NCBI GenBank assembly: GCA_910576345.1
Contig: CAJTIT010000006.1
Span: 46,268-110,267, forward strand
Direction: 5' to 3'
Length of the DNA: 64,000 nt
DNA from: Erysipelotrichales bacterium
GTDB taxonomy: Bacteria; Bacillota_I; Bacilli_A; Erysipelotrichales; Erysipelotrichaceae
Shown: piece after piece, positions 9,983-18,348 of the stretch
Layout of the letters: the number at the start of each line of letters is the position of its first letter
Numbering within the stretch: position 1 is the first letter of the stretch
Program-made: the position numbers and the translations under genes
Notes under the pieces: model-generated
What the model was told of the DNA's origin: nothing
Database searches by the model: none
What the model saw: only the letters and a program-made list of their open reading frames with translations

Positions 9983-10010
9983 ATTCTCATTCTCGTATGA
10001 GAATGAGGAT
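9983..10010 (+). repeat. Inverted repeat after oppA (mRNA 3' hairpin)
   Basis: A perfect 9-bp stem CTCATTCTC/GAGAATGAG with loop GTAT, extendable to 12 bp. No T run follows, so it more likely stabilises the transcript end than terminates it. Confidence 0.6.
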
Positions 10011-10024
10011 ATAAAACAGGGAAT

Positions 10025-10064
10025 ACACAGCAGCGTTTCTATGAGACGTCTGTTGTGTTTCTTT
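10025..10064 (+). terminator. Intrinsic terminator of the opp operon
   Basis: The stem pairs ACACAGCAGCGT (10025-10036) with ACGTCTGTTGTGT (10045 on), with one bulged T and a G-T pair, followed by TTCTTTGTTT. Confidence 0.7.
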
Positions 10065-10090
10065 GTTTCATGTCAAAGGAGGATGCTATC

Positions 10091-11305
10091 ATGTTTCAAA
10101 TCAAGACAGTAAAAGAACAATATGAAATTAGGGATCAGATTTTAAAAGAGCGTTTGGAAATCTTACTTCCAAAAGTAATGAACAACAGCAAAGCCGATGC
10201 ATGGATCATAGCCAGTAAGGAATATCATGAGGATTTATTGTTTCCTTTATTGGTGCCGGCTTCCTATATTACGGCACGCAGAGTAACCATGTTGGCCTTT
10301 ATCAAGGACAAAGAAAACATACGAAGATTCTCATTGAGTTTGCCGGATGATGATTTAGAGCAATATTATGAGCGCTATTGGGATTATAAAAATGAAACCC
10401 AAAGTGAAGCATTAAATCGTTTGTTTACGGAATTTAACGTTTCGCATATTGCATGGAATACATCTGAAGACAGCGCTTTTGCAGATGGTTTGAGCAGTGG
10501 CCTGTATAAGCAGTATCAAAGAGAAATCGACCCAAAATTTGTGGCGTGTTTTATGGAAGATAAACTGTTGCCTATCAAACTGATGGAAATTCGCAGCGAA
10601 ACTGAGAAATCATTGTACCCGCATGTTTTAAAGGCTGCGTTTTCTGTGATTGAAGACACGTTTTCTAAACATACCATCACGCCGGGCGTAACTACTTGTG
10701 CAGATTTGGAATGGCATATGAAACAAAAAGTACAAGATATGGGACTGATGTTCTGGTTTTCTCCGACGATCGATCTTCAACGAGTTGGGCAAGGACCGCG
10801 TTTTTATGGAGTGATTGAAAAAGGTGATTTATTACATTGCGATTTTGGCATTCGCTACATGAATCTTTGTACCGATACACAGCGCAATGCCTATGTGGCA
10901 AAAGATGACGAAACGCAAATTCCGGAAAAAATCAGAAAGGGATTTGCGCTTAATAATCGCTTTCAAGATATTGTCTGTGAGAATTTTGCATTAGGAAGAA
11001 CGGGAAATGAAGTATTCAGCGCATCGATAAAACAGGCGAAACAAGAGGGCATACGAGCATGTTTGTATTCACATCCGTGCAACGTATATGGGCATGGTCC
11101 CGGTACGTTGATGGGATTGTATTCCAAACAGGAAGAAATACCAATCAGAGGGGACATTACACTTGATTATGATACGGTTTTTGCATTAGAATTGAATATT
11201 CAGTATGAGGATATGACATTGTATAGTGAAGAAACTGTGTTGTTTGATGAATCCGGTGTGCATTTCTTGTATCCAAATCGAGACCAGATTTACTTTATAA
11301 AATGA
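10091..11305 (+). CDS. M24 family metallopeptidase (aminopeptidase P/prolidase-like)
   Basis: A 404-residue protein with a creatinase-type N-terminal domain and a C-terminal pita-bread domain. All five metal ligands of M24 enzymes can be placed: Asp in LLHCDFG, Asp in LCTDTQR, His in YGHGPGT, Glu in ALELN and Glu in SEETVLF. Such enzymes usually cleave Xaa-Pro bonds in small peptides in the cytoplasm. ATG 10091 has AAAGGAGG 8 nt upstream. It directly follows the opp terminator and resembles the gene at 11888, so the two are tandem paralogues; exact specificity is not evident. Confidence 0.85.
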   Translation: MFQIKTVKEQYEIRDQILKERLEILLPKVMNNSKADAWIIASKEYHEDLLFPLLVPASYITARRVTMLAFIKDKENIRRFSLSLPDDDLEQYYERYWDYKNETQSEALNRLFTEFNVSHIAWNTSEDSAFADGLSSGLYKQYQREIDPKFVACFMEDKLLPIKLMEIRSETEKSLYPHVLKAAFSVIEDTFSKHTITPGVTTCADLEWHMKQKVQDMGLMFWFSPTIDLQRVGQGPRFYGVIEKGDLLHCDFGIRYMNLCTDTQRNAYVAKDDETQIPEKIRKGFALNNRFQDIVCENFALGRTGNEVFSASIKQAKQEGIRACLYSHPCNVYGHGPGTLMGLYSKQEEIPIRGDITLDYDTVFALELNIQYEDMTLYSEETVLFDESGVHFLYPNRDQIYFIK

Positions 11306-11316
11306 GGAGAACGACA

Positions 11317-11883
11317 ATGAAAAAAGGAACATTATTGATTTTAACAGGTGCCAGCAGTGTAGGAAAAGGCGATATCCGTGATTTGCTGATGGAAGATAAA
11401 GAACTGCATTTATTCTATTCCATTTCCATGACGACACGTCCACAAAGGGAAAATGAGGTAGATGGAAAAGATTATTATTTTGTTGATTATGAAGCATTTG
11501 CACAAGCGGTAAGAAACAAAGAGCTTTTAGAATTTGCGGAATTTGATGGGTATTATTATGGAACACCACGCAAACAAGTCGATTTTCTGTTAAATTCAGG
11601 GAAGAATGTGCTGATCGAAGTAGAAGCACAAGGTGTTGGTCAAATTAAACTCAAACATCCGGATGCAGTATCTGTTTTTGTCATGCCGGAAAGCATTGAA
11701 GATTTAGAAAAGCAGATCTATTTGCGCTATAATGATGATGCAAGTGCCAATCGTCGTATTTCCAAGGCAAGAGTGGAAATGGAATTGGCGTCCTTATTCG
11801 TGCATCAAGTAAAAAACACAGATGCCAAACAAGCTGTATCACAAATCAAAACATTTGTGAAAGAAGCGATGGAAAAGGAGTAA
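11317..11883 (+). CDS. Guanylate kinase-like protein with altered P-loop
   Basis: A 188-residue protein of the guanylate kinase fold. The GMP-binding landmarks are present: SMTTRPQRENE, GKDYYFV, the EFAEFDGYYYGT segment and VLIEVEAQG. The P-loop reads GASSVGKGDI; family members normally have Ser or Thr where this has Asp, and usually Pro-Ser-Gly at positions 2-4. The start at 11317 has GAGGAG 8 nt upstream; ATG 11302 overlaps the preceding stop. It sits between two M24 peptidase genes, an odd place for a housekeeping gmk, so it may be a second, specialised copy. Confidence 0.75.
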   Translation: MKKGTLLILTGASSVGKGDIRDLLMEDKELHLFYSISMTTRPQRENEVDGKDYYFVDYEAFAQAVRNKELLEFAEFDGYYYGTPRKQVDFLLNSGKNVLIEVEAQGVGQIKLKHPDAVSVFVMPESIEDLEKQIYLRYNDDASANRRISKARVEMELASLFVHQVKNTDAKQAVSQIKTFVKEAMEKE

Positions 11884-11887
11884 GTCT

Positions 11888-13189
11888 ATGTTGTTAAAAG
11901 AAAAGATTTTGCCGTATCGAAAACAAGTGGAGATTATGGACCGCTGGTTGAAACAGCGTTTGGACAAGATCATACCGATGATCATGGATCGCTGGGATCA
12001 GGATATGTGGATTGTGGCGTGTGAAGAATACAATGAAGATCCTGTTTTTCATTCTATGACGCCTTGTGCTATGATCACGGCACGTCGTATAACGATTCTG
12101 GCATTCTGCCGCAGCGAAAAAGGAATTGAGCGTTTTTCATTGGCACGTCCGCATATTGGATTAGATGATTATTATGAATCCATATGGACAAAGGCGACCG
12201 GTCAAAACTGGAATGTGCAAAGTGACAGTGTTTATCAAAGTCCGAAAGAGGAAACACAGATGGAATGTTTAGAGCGATTGATTCGTTTAAAACAGCCAAG
12301 AAGCGTTGCGCTCAATGTTTCCGATTCCGTTGCGTTTGGTGATGGTATTTCACATCGTTTCTATACACAGATCGAAACGATTTGTAAAAGTGTCGATATA
12401 CCAATCGTACATGGTGACAAGCTTTGTATAAGCTGGCTGGAAACGCGCACAGAGGAAGAAATGGCTGCGTATCACGGCATTGTGGAAATCGCACATGAAA
12501 TCATTGCGGAGGCCTTTTCATCACAAGTCGTTTTGCCAGGTGTCACGACAAATCTGGATGTGAAATACTGGATGATGCAGAAAGTAATCGACCTTGGTTT
12601 AACACCATGGTTTGATTTTGAAGTATCTATCAAGCGTGAAGGAAAACAAGAATATGAAAGTGAAGAGATGACCATTCTTCCTGGAGATTTTCTGCATTGT
12701 GATATCGGCTTGAAATATTTGCAGCTTTGCACGGATACTCAAGAAAATGCTTATGTGTTAAAAGCAGGTGAAAGTGATGCGCCAGACGGACTGAAAGAAG
12801 GAATGCGCATCGTTAATCGTTTACAGGACATTGTGATGGGAAATTTCAAAGCAGGTAGAAACGGGAATGAAATTCTTCGCTTATCACGCATGCAGGCAGA
12901 ACAGGAAGGAATTCGCCCATGCATCTATACGCATCCAATTGGTTATCATGGACATGGCGCAGGACCAACGATCGGTCTTTGGGATATGCAACAGGGTGTA
13001 TCAGGACTTTCTGGTAGTTATCCACTGTTTAAAAACACGCTGTATTCATTGGAACTGAATGCAACAATTGATTTAGCGGAATGGAACGATGATGCATTTG
13101 TATTTCCAATAGAAACCGATATCATTTTTACAAATGGAAAAGCTGTTTTTGCCAAAGAGCGACAGACGAAGTTCCATTTGATACGATAA
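11888..13189 (+). CDS. M24 family metallopeptidase, second copy
   Basis: A 433-residue paralogue of the protein encoded at 10091, with the same two-domain layout. Metal ligands: Asp in LLHCDIG-like FLHCDIG, Asp in LCTDTQE, His in YHGHGAGP, Glu in SLELN and Glu in FPIETD. Shared segments such as GNEI/GNEV and LHCD show duplication. It begins 4 nt after the kinase gene and ends 1 nt before the EamA gene, so the five genes from 10091 to 15252 look like one transcript. Confidence 0.84.
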   Translation: MLLKEKILPYRKQVEIMDRWLKQRLDKIIPMIMDRWDQDMWIVACEEYNEDPVFHSMTPCAMITARRITILAFCRSEKGIERFSLARPHIGLDDYYESIWTKATGQNWNVQSDSVYQSPKEETQMECLERLIRLKQPRSVALNVSDSVAFGDGISHRFYTQIETICKSVDIPIVHGDKLCISWLETRTEEEMAAYHGIVEIAHEIIAEAFSSQVVLPGVTTNLDVKYWMMQKVIDLGLTPWFDFEVSIKREGKQEYESEEMTILPGDFLHCDIGLKYLQLCTDTQENAYVLKAGESDAPDGLKEGMRIVNRLQDIVMGNFKAGRNGNEILRLSRMQAEQEGIRPCIYTHPIGYHGHGAGPTIGLWDMQQGVSGLSGSYPLFKNTLYSLELNATIDLAEWNDDAFVFPIETDIIFTNGKAVFAKERQTKFHLIR

Positions 13190-13190
13190 T

Positions 13191-14084
13191 ATGAAACAAG
13201 ATATAAAGAAAGGCGCTCTGTATTTGCTGGCGGCATCCTTTCTTTTTTCCAGTATGCAGGCAGCGTCCAAGGCGCTGTATTACATTTCCAGCTTTGAGCG
13301 TACCTTCTATTTTTCCGCAGTGGCAGCTGTCTTGTTTTTCGCTGTTTGTCGATATCGCAAAGAACCGCTACGTGGAAAGCGGCCGGATTTATTGTTTCTT
13401 CGATCGTTGTTTGGCTTTGTATCCACCATTTTTCTGTTTTTATCATCCACCAAAGATTTTCCGATTGCCAATGTTTCTTTATTGAGTTCAACTTCTACGA
13501 TTTTTGCGTTGGTAGCTGCTTGTGTGTGGCTGAAGGAGAAGATGAACAAAGGACAGATTGCGGCATTGATTTTGGCATTTATCGGTGTTATTGCCATATT
13601 GCAGCCTCGTCTTACCGGAATCGAAATGTCGGCTGTTTATGGCTTGTTAGGTGGCTTGTTGGCTGGTATGGCTTATACAGTGGTGCGACGATTGAAAGAT
13701 GATGCGACGCCTTATACGATGACGTTTTATTTCATGGCATTTTCCGCCTTGGCTTCACTTCCTATTGTGATGGTACAAGGATTTACGCCGCTGCATGGAA
13801 AGGAAATCGCATTGTTGATCTTCATGGGGCTTTGCATGTCGTTTGCGCAGCTGTTTCTTAGCTATGCTTATCAATATGCTCCTTCTACAAAAATCAGCGT
13901 GTATTTATATTCCCAAAATCTGTTCGCGTTTTTGATTGGTATTATAGCGTTTCACGAAATACCAGATATCATTTCTATATGTGGCGGGATTTTATTGATT
14001 GGAGCCGGCATATTGAACTTTTATGAAGTGAGAAAGGAAGCAGAGTATGAAAGAAAAAATGAAAAAAGCGTTTCAGGTGTTTGA
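13191..14084 (+). CDS. DMT superfamily transporter (EamA family)
   Basis: 297 residues with ten predicted membrane helices, arranged as two EamA repeats of five. Repeat ends are visible as FPIANVSLLSSTSTIFALVA in the first half and the SYAYQYAPSTKISVYLYSQN-type segment in the second. The family exports amino acids or other small metabolites; the substrate here is unknown, but the peptidase and aminotransferase neighbours suggest an amino acid or keto acid. No clear ribosome binding site precedes ATG 13191, so translation is likely coupled to the previous gene. Confidence 0.82.
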   Translation: MKQDIKKGALYLLAASFLFSSMQAASKALYYISSFERTFYFSAVAAVLFFAVCRYRKEPLRGKRPDLLFLRSLFGFVSTIFLFLSSTKDFPIANVSLLSSTSTIFALVAACVWLKEKMNKGQIAALILAFIGVIAILQPRLTGIEMSAVYGLLGGLLAGMAYTVVRRLKDDATPYTMTFYFMAFSALASLPIVMVQGFTPLHGKEIALLIFMGLCMSFAQLFLSYAYQYAPSTKISVYLYSQNLFAFLIGIIAFHEIPDIISICGGILLIGAGILNFYEVRKEAEYERKNEKSVSGV

Positions 14085-15252
14085 AGGCGGCTTGTTTAGC
14101 GATGTTGAAAAAGCAGATGTAGGTGATTCCTATCAAAAGCTTGGTGAACAAGGCGTTGCACTAATGGGATGGGCAGATCCGTTCACTCCTGATTTCAGTC
14201 TTCCCAAGCATGTCTTAGATAAAACAATAGATGCATTGCGCTCACCACTCTCTGCACATTATACAGCGCCAGTAGGCAACGATGCACTGAAAGAGCTGAT
14301 CGCAGAAAGAAGTCGCACTTTCCATCATTTACATGTAGATCCAAGACGCAATGTCATTATCACACCGGGCAGCGACAGCGCTTTGTTTTTCGCAATGTTT
14401 CCCTTTATCGAAAAAGGCGACGAAGTTATGATTCCTTCGCCTAGCTATCCAAATAATTTTACCAATGTGAAGATGATGCAAGGTACCATTGTACCTATTC
14501 CCTTACATGCAGAAGATGGTTATCAGCTCAATATCGAAGAATTTGAAAAACGTGTGACACCAAAAACAAAAATGGTTGTATTAACGCATCCAAATAATCC
14601 AACCACAACGGTATTCAATCGAAAATCACTGTTGGATTTAAGCAATTTTATACAGAAACATGATTTGATTTTGGTTTGTGATCAGGCGTTTGAAGATTTT
14701 ACATTTGAACATGAGATGATTACACCGGCTTCTTTACCTGGCATGTTTGAGCGTACCATTACGGTTTGTAGCGTATCAAAAGGAATGGGACTGAGTGGAT
14801 ATCGCGTTGGCTATATCATTGCGAATGATGAAATCATGGATGTGATGTATGGATGTGCGGTCAGTGTAATTGGCGCTACCAATACGATTGCGCAAGTAGC
14901 GGTGATGGAGGCGTTTAAGGATCCATCCTTTATGGAGCGATTTCACAAGTCTTATGATGTAAGAAGACATGCCGCATACGAGATTTTGAATCAAGTGCCC
15001 AATGTCAGTGTACAGCTTCCACAATCCGGTTTCTTATGTTGGGTCGATGTATCTCAATTAGGAAACAGCAGTGACATCTGTGCTTATTTGATTCAAGAAG
15101 CACGGGTTGCGCTCAATGATGGTGTGAATTACGGTGTTGGCGGCGAAGGACATTTGCGTATCGTTTTGGGCGTTTATGAAGAGGATGCTAAAGTAATCGA
15201 CGCATTACATCGTATGGCGGATGCTTTGAAAAAGTATTCAAGCATAAAATAA
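14047..15252 (+). CDS. Class I/II PLP-dependent aminotransferase
   Basis: A 401-residue fold-type I aminotransferase. The PLP Schiff-base lysine lies in VCSVSKGMGLSGYRVGY, the PNNPTT motif and VCDQAFEDF aspartate are in place, and the carboxylate-binding Arg is in GEGHLRIVLG. It most resembles general aspartate/alanine-type enzymes, so the amino donor cannot be named. It overlaps the EamA gene by 38 nt with its own AGGAAG site, which ties the two functionally. Confidence 0.85.
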   Translation: MKEKMKKAFQVFEGGLFSDVEKADVGDSYQKLGEQGVALMGWADPFTPDFSLPKHVLDKTIDALRSPLSAHYTAPVGNDALKELIAERSRTFHHLHVDPRRNVIITPGSDSALFFAMFPFIEKGDEVMIPSPSYPNNFTNVKMMQGTIVPIPLHAEDGYQLNIEEFEKRVTPKTKMVVLTHPNNPTTTVFNRKSLLDLSNFIQKHDLILVCDQAFEDFTFEHEMITPASLPGMFERTITVCSVSKGMGLSGYRVGYIIANDEIMDVMYGCAVSVIGATNTIAQVAVMEAFKDPSFMERFHKSYDVRRHAAYEILNQVPNVSVQLPQSGFLCWVDVSQLGNSSDICAYLIQEARVALNDGVNYGVGGEGHLRIVLGVYEEDAKVIDALHRMADALKKYSSIK

Positions 15253-15270
15253 ATAAAGGGGAAATGTTAA

Positions 15271-15720
15271 ATGAATCGATATGTATCATTGCTGTTGATG
15301 TTCTTGAGCGCTTTCTGTTTGAGTGCCTGCCATACAAGCAAATCCTATACGTTTCGAATTGAAAACGGTGAAATGATCGAAGTGGAACTTGATACAAGTG
15401 ATGGTTATGATTTGACACAGGAAAATGGCAGATTTGCAGTTGAGAAATCAGATGAAACGATTTTGCAGGGATATTTTTTGACAGAAGATGGATTGCGTGA
15501 GAAAGAAACGCTCATTCTTTCATCGAAGGATGTAGAAATCAAACGTAAAAGTGAACATCCGAAACTGTATGTTTATCAATATGATGGTGAAGCTGGTTTG
15601 GAAACGGATTTTCTTTTGCAAGTGGAAAAAGCAAAGACAGGTGTGATTATTGGAAGCCTGCATTCTTTTGAGGAAGCAGAAGCAGCTTTTGAAAATATGT
15701 CTTTTCTTAAAGAAGAGTGA
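15271..15720 (+). CDS. Small lipoprotein of unknown function
   Basis: 149 residues with a lipoprotein signal peptide; the lipobox LSAC ends at about residue 20. The mature part is short, acidic and predicted beta-rich, with no motif I recognise. It has the ribosome binding site AAAGGGGAAA and lies 18 nt after the aminotransferase. A terminator overlaps its stop codon, so it would be the last gene of the transcript from 10091. Confidence 0.65.
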   Translation: MNRYVSLLLMFLSAFCLSACHTSKSYTFRIENGEMIEVELDTSDGYDLTQENGRFAVEKSDETILQGYFLTEDGLREKETLILSSKDVEIKRKSEHPKLYVYQYDGEAGLETDFLLQVEKAKTGVIIGSLHSFEEAEAAFENMSFLKEE

Positions 15721-15742
15721 TGGAAACATCATTTTTTCTTTT
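15717..15742 (+). terminator. Small intrinsic terminator
   Basis: TGATG/CATCA stem closed by a GAAA tetraloop and followed by TTTTTTCTTTTT; the stem overlaps the lipoprotein stop codon. Confidence 0.65.
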
Positions 15743-15752
15743 TGAAATAAAT

Positions 15753-15781
15753 TTGCATCTCAATAAGAAAACAGGTACAAT
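15753..15781 (+). promoter_or_regulatory. Sigma-A promoter for the gene at 15808
   Basis: TTGCAT (15753-15758), 17-bp spacer, TACAAT (15776-15781); it lies 27 nt before the start codon. Confidence 0.65.
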
Positions 15782-15807
15782 GAATACAAAGAAAAGGATA
15801 CAGGGAT

Positions 15808-16314
15808 ATGATGGAATTAGAAATGAAGCAACAGGGTGAAAGATGTTTTGGTTACCATGAAGGCGTTTTGCTTTACCAAGCAGATTTGCAAGTAATAAAA
15901 AATGTTTATCATTTACAGGTGTATAATGCCTTTCATGATGAAATTCTAACGATAGAGTATGAGAAGATAGGTTTTTCACTATTCAAAGAAAAGCAATCGG
16001 AAATCGTATTTGAAATGCAGGGAATACAAGGCGTGTTGGTGCCACAGGAGCGAACCTATGAACTTCGTTGGAATGATTGTTCTTATATATTTGTTTGTGG
16101 AGATTTTACCGATCGCATGGATGTGATCATGCGAGATCAAAATGAAACGTTAGGTTATGTGGAATATCAAACGATGCATGTTAAGCATATGATGTACAGC
16201 GCATATCTTTTTGCGATTTGGTTTCTTATGCAAAAGCGAAGACATTTAAAGATGCGTGTATTTATGGAAAGTGAGAAATTTGAACGGGCTATGAAGGAAG
16301 TGAAATCGTTGTGA
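15808..16314 (+). CDS. Hypothetical protein, possibly beta-barrel fold
   Basis: 168 residues with alternating hydrophobic strands (LLYQADLQVIKNVYHLQVYN, MQGIQGVLVPQERTYELRW) and a late hydrophobic segment, MYSAYLFAIWFLM, followed by a basic tail. The strand pattern with a C-terminal helix recalls tubby/LURP-one-like proteins, but this is only an impression. It has its own promoter. A GTG overlapping its stop opens a further short frame that is broken (next entry). Confidence 0.6.
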   Translation: MMELEMKQQGERCFGYHEGVLLYQADLQVIKNVYHLQVYNAFHDEILTIEYEKIGFSLFKEKQSEIVFEMQGIQGVLVPQERTYELRWNDCSYIFVCGDFTDRMDVIMRDQNETLGYVEYQTMHVKHMMYSAYLFAIWFLMQKRRHLKMRVFMESEKFERAMKEVKSL

Positions 16315-16571
16315 TACTTGCAAAAGACAAAAAAACGCTGATCGTAGTTTATTGCAAGACGATACTTATTTGATTGGTAACGATGCGATCGTAGAAATGG
16401 TGGGATATGTTTCTCACGTGGAGTGTGTAGTATTGCTGACAAAAGTATAGAACTGAATACCGAAAAAGGTTTGAAAATAAGGCGTTTCCGAGAGTTTGGC
16501 ATTTTGCTTTGACGGCTGCGAAACGGAAAGTTTTACATCTGGCCTATGGTGAAAATGATAGGTTAAGTTGA
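16311..16571 (+). pseudogene. Frame-broken remnant of a small gene
   Basis: A GTG at 16311 overlaps the preceding stop in the usual coupled arrangement, but the frame stops after 20 codons. Protein-like stretches continue in other frames: one ending at 16450 (around LLQDDTYLIGNDAIVEMVGY), one ending near 16513 (DKSIELNTEKGLKIRRF) and one ending at 16571 (WHFALTAAKRKVLHLAYGE). Several frameshifts in one gene would explain this. No family can be assigned, and the stretch from here to 16664 holds nothing else I can identify. Confidence 0.4.
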
Positions 16572-16664
16572 CAGGTTGAAAATAGGCAAAGTCGAGTGGA
16601 CAAGATGATTTTGCCGATTGTTGAGTTGATAGAATGGTTAAATGTACGGCAAGGAGGAATAAAG

Positions 16665-17591
16665 TTGATTAATTTAGGAAAATTGAAAGAAATAAAAAAC
16701 TTAAGAAAGGTATGGTCGCATGAGGCATTGGACTTCACTCCCTGGCTTGCAGAAGAGGATAATCTTGCGTTGTTGGCGGATGCCGTTGGATTGGAGATAA
16801 CCATTGACGAGACTGAGTCTGGTGTTGGTAACTTTAATGTAGACATTTATGCAACCGAAACCGGAACGGACAGAAAAATCATCATCGAGAATCAGCTTGA
16901 AGATACCAATCATGACCATCTGGGCAAATTGATTACATATGCATCTGGCAAATCTGCCGAAATTGTAATTTGGGTTGTAAAGAGAGCAAGAGAAGAACAT
17001 TGCTCTGCAATTGAGTGGCTGAATAATCACACCGATGAGAATATTGCTTTCTTCCTGGTAGAAATCAAACTATACCAAATTGGCAATTCTGATATTGCTG
17101 TTAAATTTGAAGTAGTAGAAAAGCCGAATGTCTGGACAAAGGAAATCAAGCGTAACATCGGTAATTCCCCTACGCTGCAAGCAAGATATGACTATTGGGT
17201 TGCCTTTAATGATTATGTATTCCAAAATCACGCATTCGCAAAGCAGTTTAATAAGAGGAAGGCAAGCACAGACCATTGGATGACCATGAGTGTAGGTTCT
17301 TCCGCTTGTCATATCAGCATCAATCAGATTCGCAAGGATAACCGGATTGTAGTAGAATGGTATATTTCCGATGATAAAGAACTGTTCCATAAGTTTCACT
17401 CCCATAAGACGGAAATTGAAACGGATATGGGTATGAAACTTGACTGGAGAGAATTGCCGGACAAGAAAGCCAGCAGAATCCTTATATCCCATTTGGCAGA
17501 TTTTGATAATAAGGATAAGTGGCCTGAACAGTTTGATTGGGCGATGGACGTTGCCTTGAAGATGAAAAATGCATTCAAGAAATACTTATAA
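16665..17591 (+). CDS. DUF4268 domain protein with PD-(D/E)XK nuclease-like N-terminus
   Basis: 308 residues. The N-terminal half has the pattern of a restriction-endonuclease fold: an Asp in NVDIYA, then IIIENQLE and a helix with LGKLITYAS, spaced like the D-ExQ core of NucS/PD-(D/E)XK nucleases. The C-terminal half matches DUF4268 (around YDYWVAFNDYVF and WYISDDKELFHKF). Function is not established; such proteins occur near defence genes. The start is TTG 16665 because a perfect AAGGAGG lies 7 nt upstream; the longer frame from 16596 lacks one. It stands alone between gene remnants and has its own terminator. Confidence 0.75.
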   Translation: MINLGKLKEIKNLRKVWSHEALDFTPWLAEEDNLALLADAVGLEITIDETESGVGNFNVDIYATETGTDRKIIIENQLEDTNHDHLGKLITYASGKSAEIVIWVVKRAREEHCSAIEWLNNHTDENIAFFLVEIKLYQIGNSDIAVKFEVVEKPNVWTKEIKRNIGNSPTLQARYDYWVAFNDYVFQNHAFAKQFNKRKASTDHWMTMSVGSSACHISINQIRKDNRIVVEWYISDDKELFHKFHSHKTEIETDMGMKLDWRELPDKKASRILISHLADFDNKDKWPEQFDWAMDVALKMKNAFKKYL

Positions 17592-17630
17592 ACAAGTGAA
17601 TACTGAATAGCCTTGAAATCATAATGGTTC

Positions 17631-17669
17631 CGGGGGTCGGAGGTATTCTTCTAACCCTCGATTTTTTTA
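17631..17669 (+). terminator. Strong intrinsic terminator after the DUF4268 gene
   Basis: CGGGGGTCGGAGG pairs with CTTCTAACCCTCG (G-T pairs, one mismatch) around loop TATT, followed by ATTTTTTTA. Confidence 0.8.
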
Positions 17670-17795
17670 TTAGGGCTTCTTTGCTTGAAACATCAAGAAA
17701 CATCTCATAATGTAGGTTTGTCAATGATGATGAATGAAACCAGATAAGGAGAAAAATCAAAATTGTGTTTAAGACAGCAGACATAACAATGTGGA

Positions 17796-18029
17796 GTGAA
17801 TATCTTATTTGGAGGCATGAAAAAGTGGAAAGCTCAAAAGGAAATACAGCATCATGTAAACAATATGGCAAAAGAAAATGCCAAGCTTAAAAAAATGTCC
17901 TTTACATACTGCTTTTTTAAGATGTTTGCAAAATCACATATGAAGAAAAAGTATTCAATAGAGGGATTTACCGTAGAATGGAATTTCAGTGAAATCCATT
18001 TCGACATAGTTCGGTGCTACAAAACCTAA
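17796..18029 (+). pseudogene. Short basic reading frame, probable remnant
   Basis: Up to 77 codons, from a weak GTG. The predicted product is Lys-rich with a readable tail (KKKYSIEGFTVEWNFSEI), but the GGAGG at 17810-17815 is too close to ATG 17817 to serve it. Nothing recognisable. It lies in the 757-nt stretch between the DUF4268 terminator and the DedA gene, whose other content is A/T-rich sequence and the remnant at 18154. Confidence 0.25.
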
Positions 18030-18153
18030 GAATGTATAGAATAAAGAGTCAAATAACGAACTTGGAAATAAGCAATTACAATTCCGGACTGCATTCGTTA
18101 ACTGTTGTACAGAGGAAGGTAGAGATGATATAGGTACAAGAAAACCTCTGTAA

Positions 18154-18303
18154 AAAAACCGGTACGATATTGCTGTGCCGAATGCAGAATTTCATCTGTC
18201 ATTCAATGTTTCGAGAAGTAAGTATATTACGCTTTTGATGTATGTATATAATCCAGAAACCTTTGCTCAGTTAAAAGAGAAAAAGGAATGCGTCTTCGCA
18301 TGA
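18154..18303 (+). pseudogene. C-terminal remnant, possibly of another DUF4268-like gene
   Basis: An open frame of 49 codons without a start codon, running from a stop at 18151 to TGA 18301. It reads like real protein (YDIAVPNAEFHLSFNVSR, then NPETFAQLKEKKE). The strand-then-helix order recalls the end of the DUF4268 protein upstream (HISINQIRKD, then DKELFHKFHSHKTEIE), so it may be the tail of a decayed relative. Low certainty. Confidence 0.3.
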
Positions 18304-18348
18304 CATAAATATCACTTCTGTGTCGTACACTGATGATGAGGGGATTTT

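Noticed and set aside
13018..13491. A 157-codon minus-strand frame across the peptidase/EamA junction
   Set aside because: It is antisense to two convincing genes and has no start signals.
17631..17669. tRNA or attachment-site fragment after the DUF4268 gene
   Set aside because: GGTTCC is followed by a plain terminator hairpin; there is no T-arm or repeated core in the window to support an att site.
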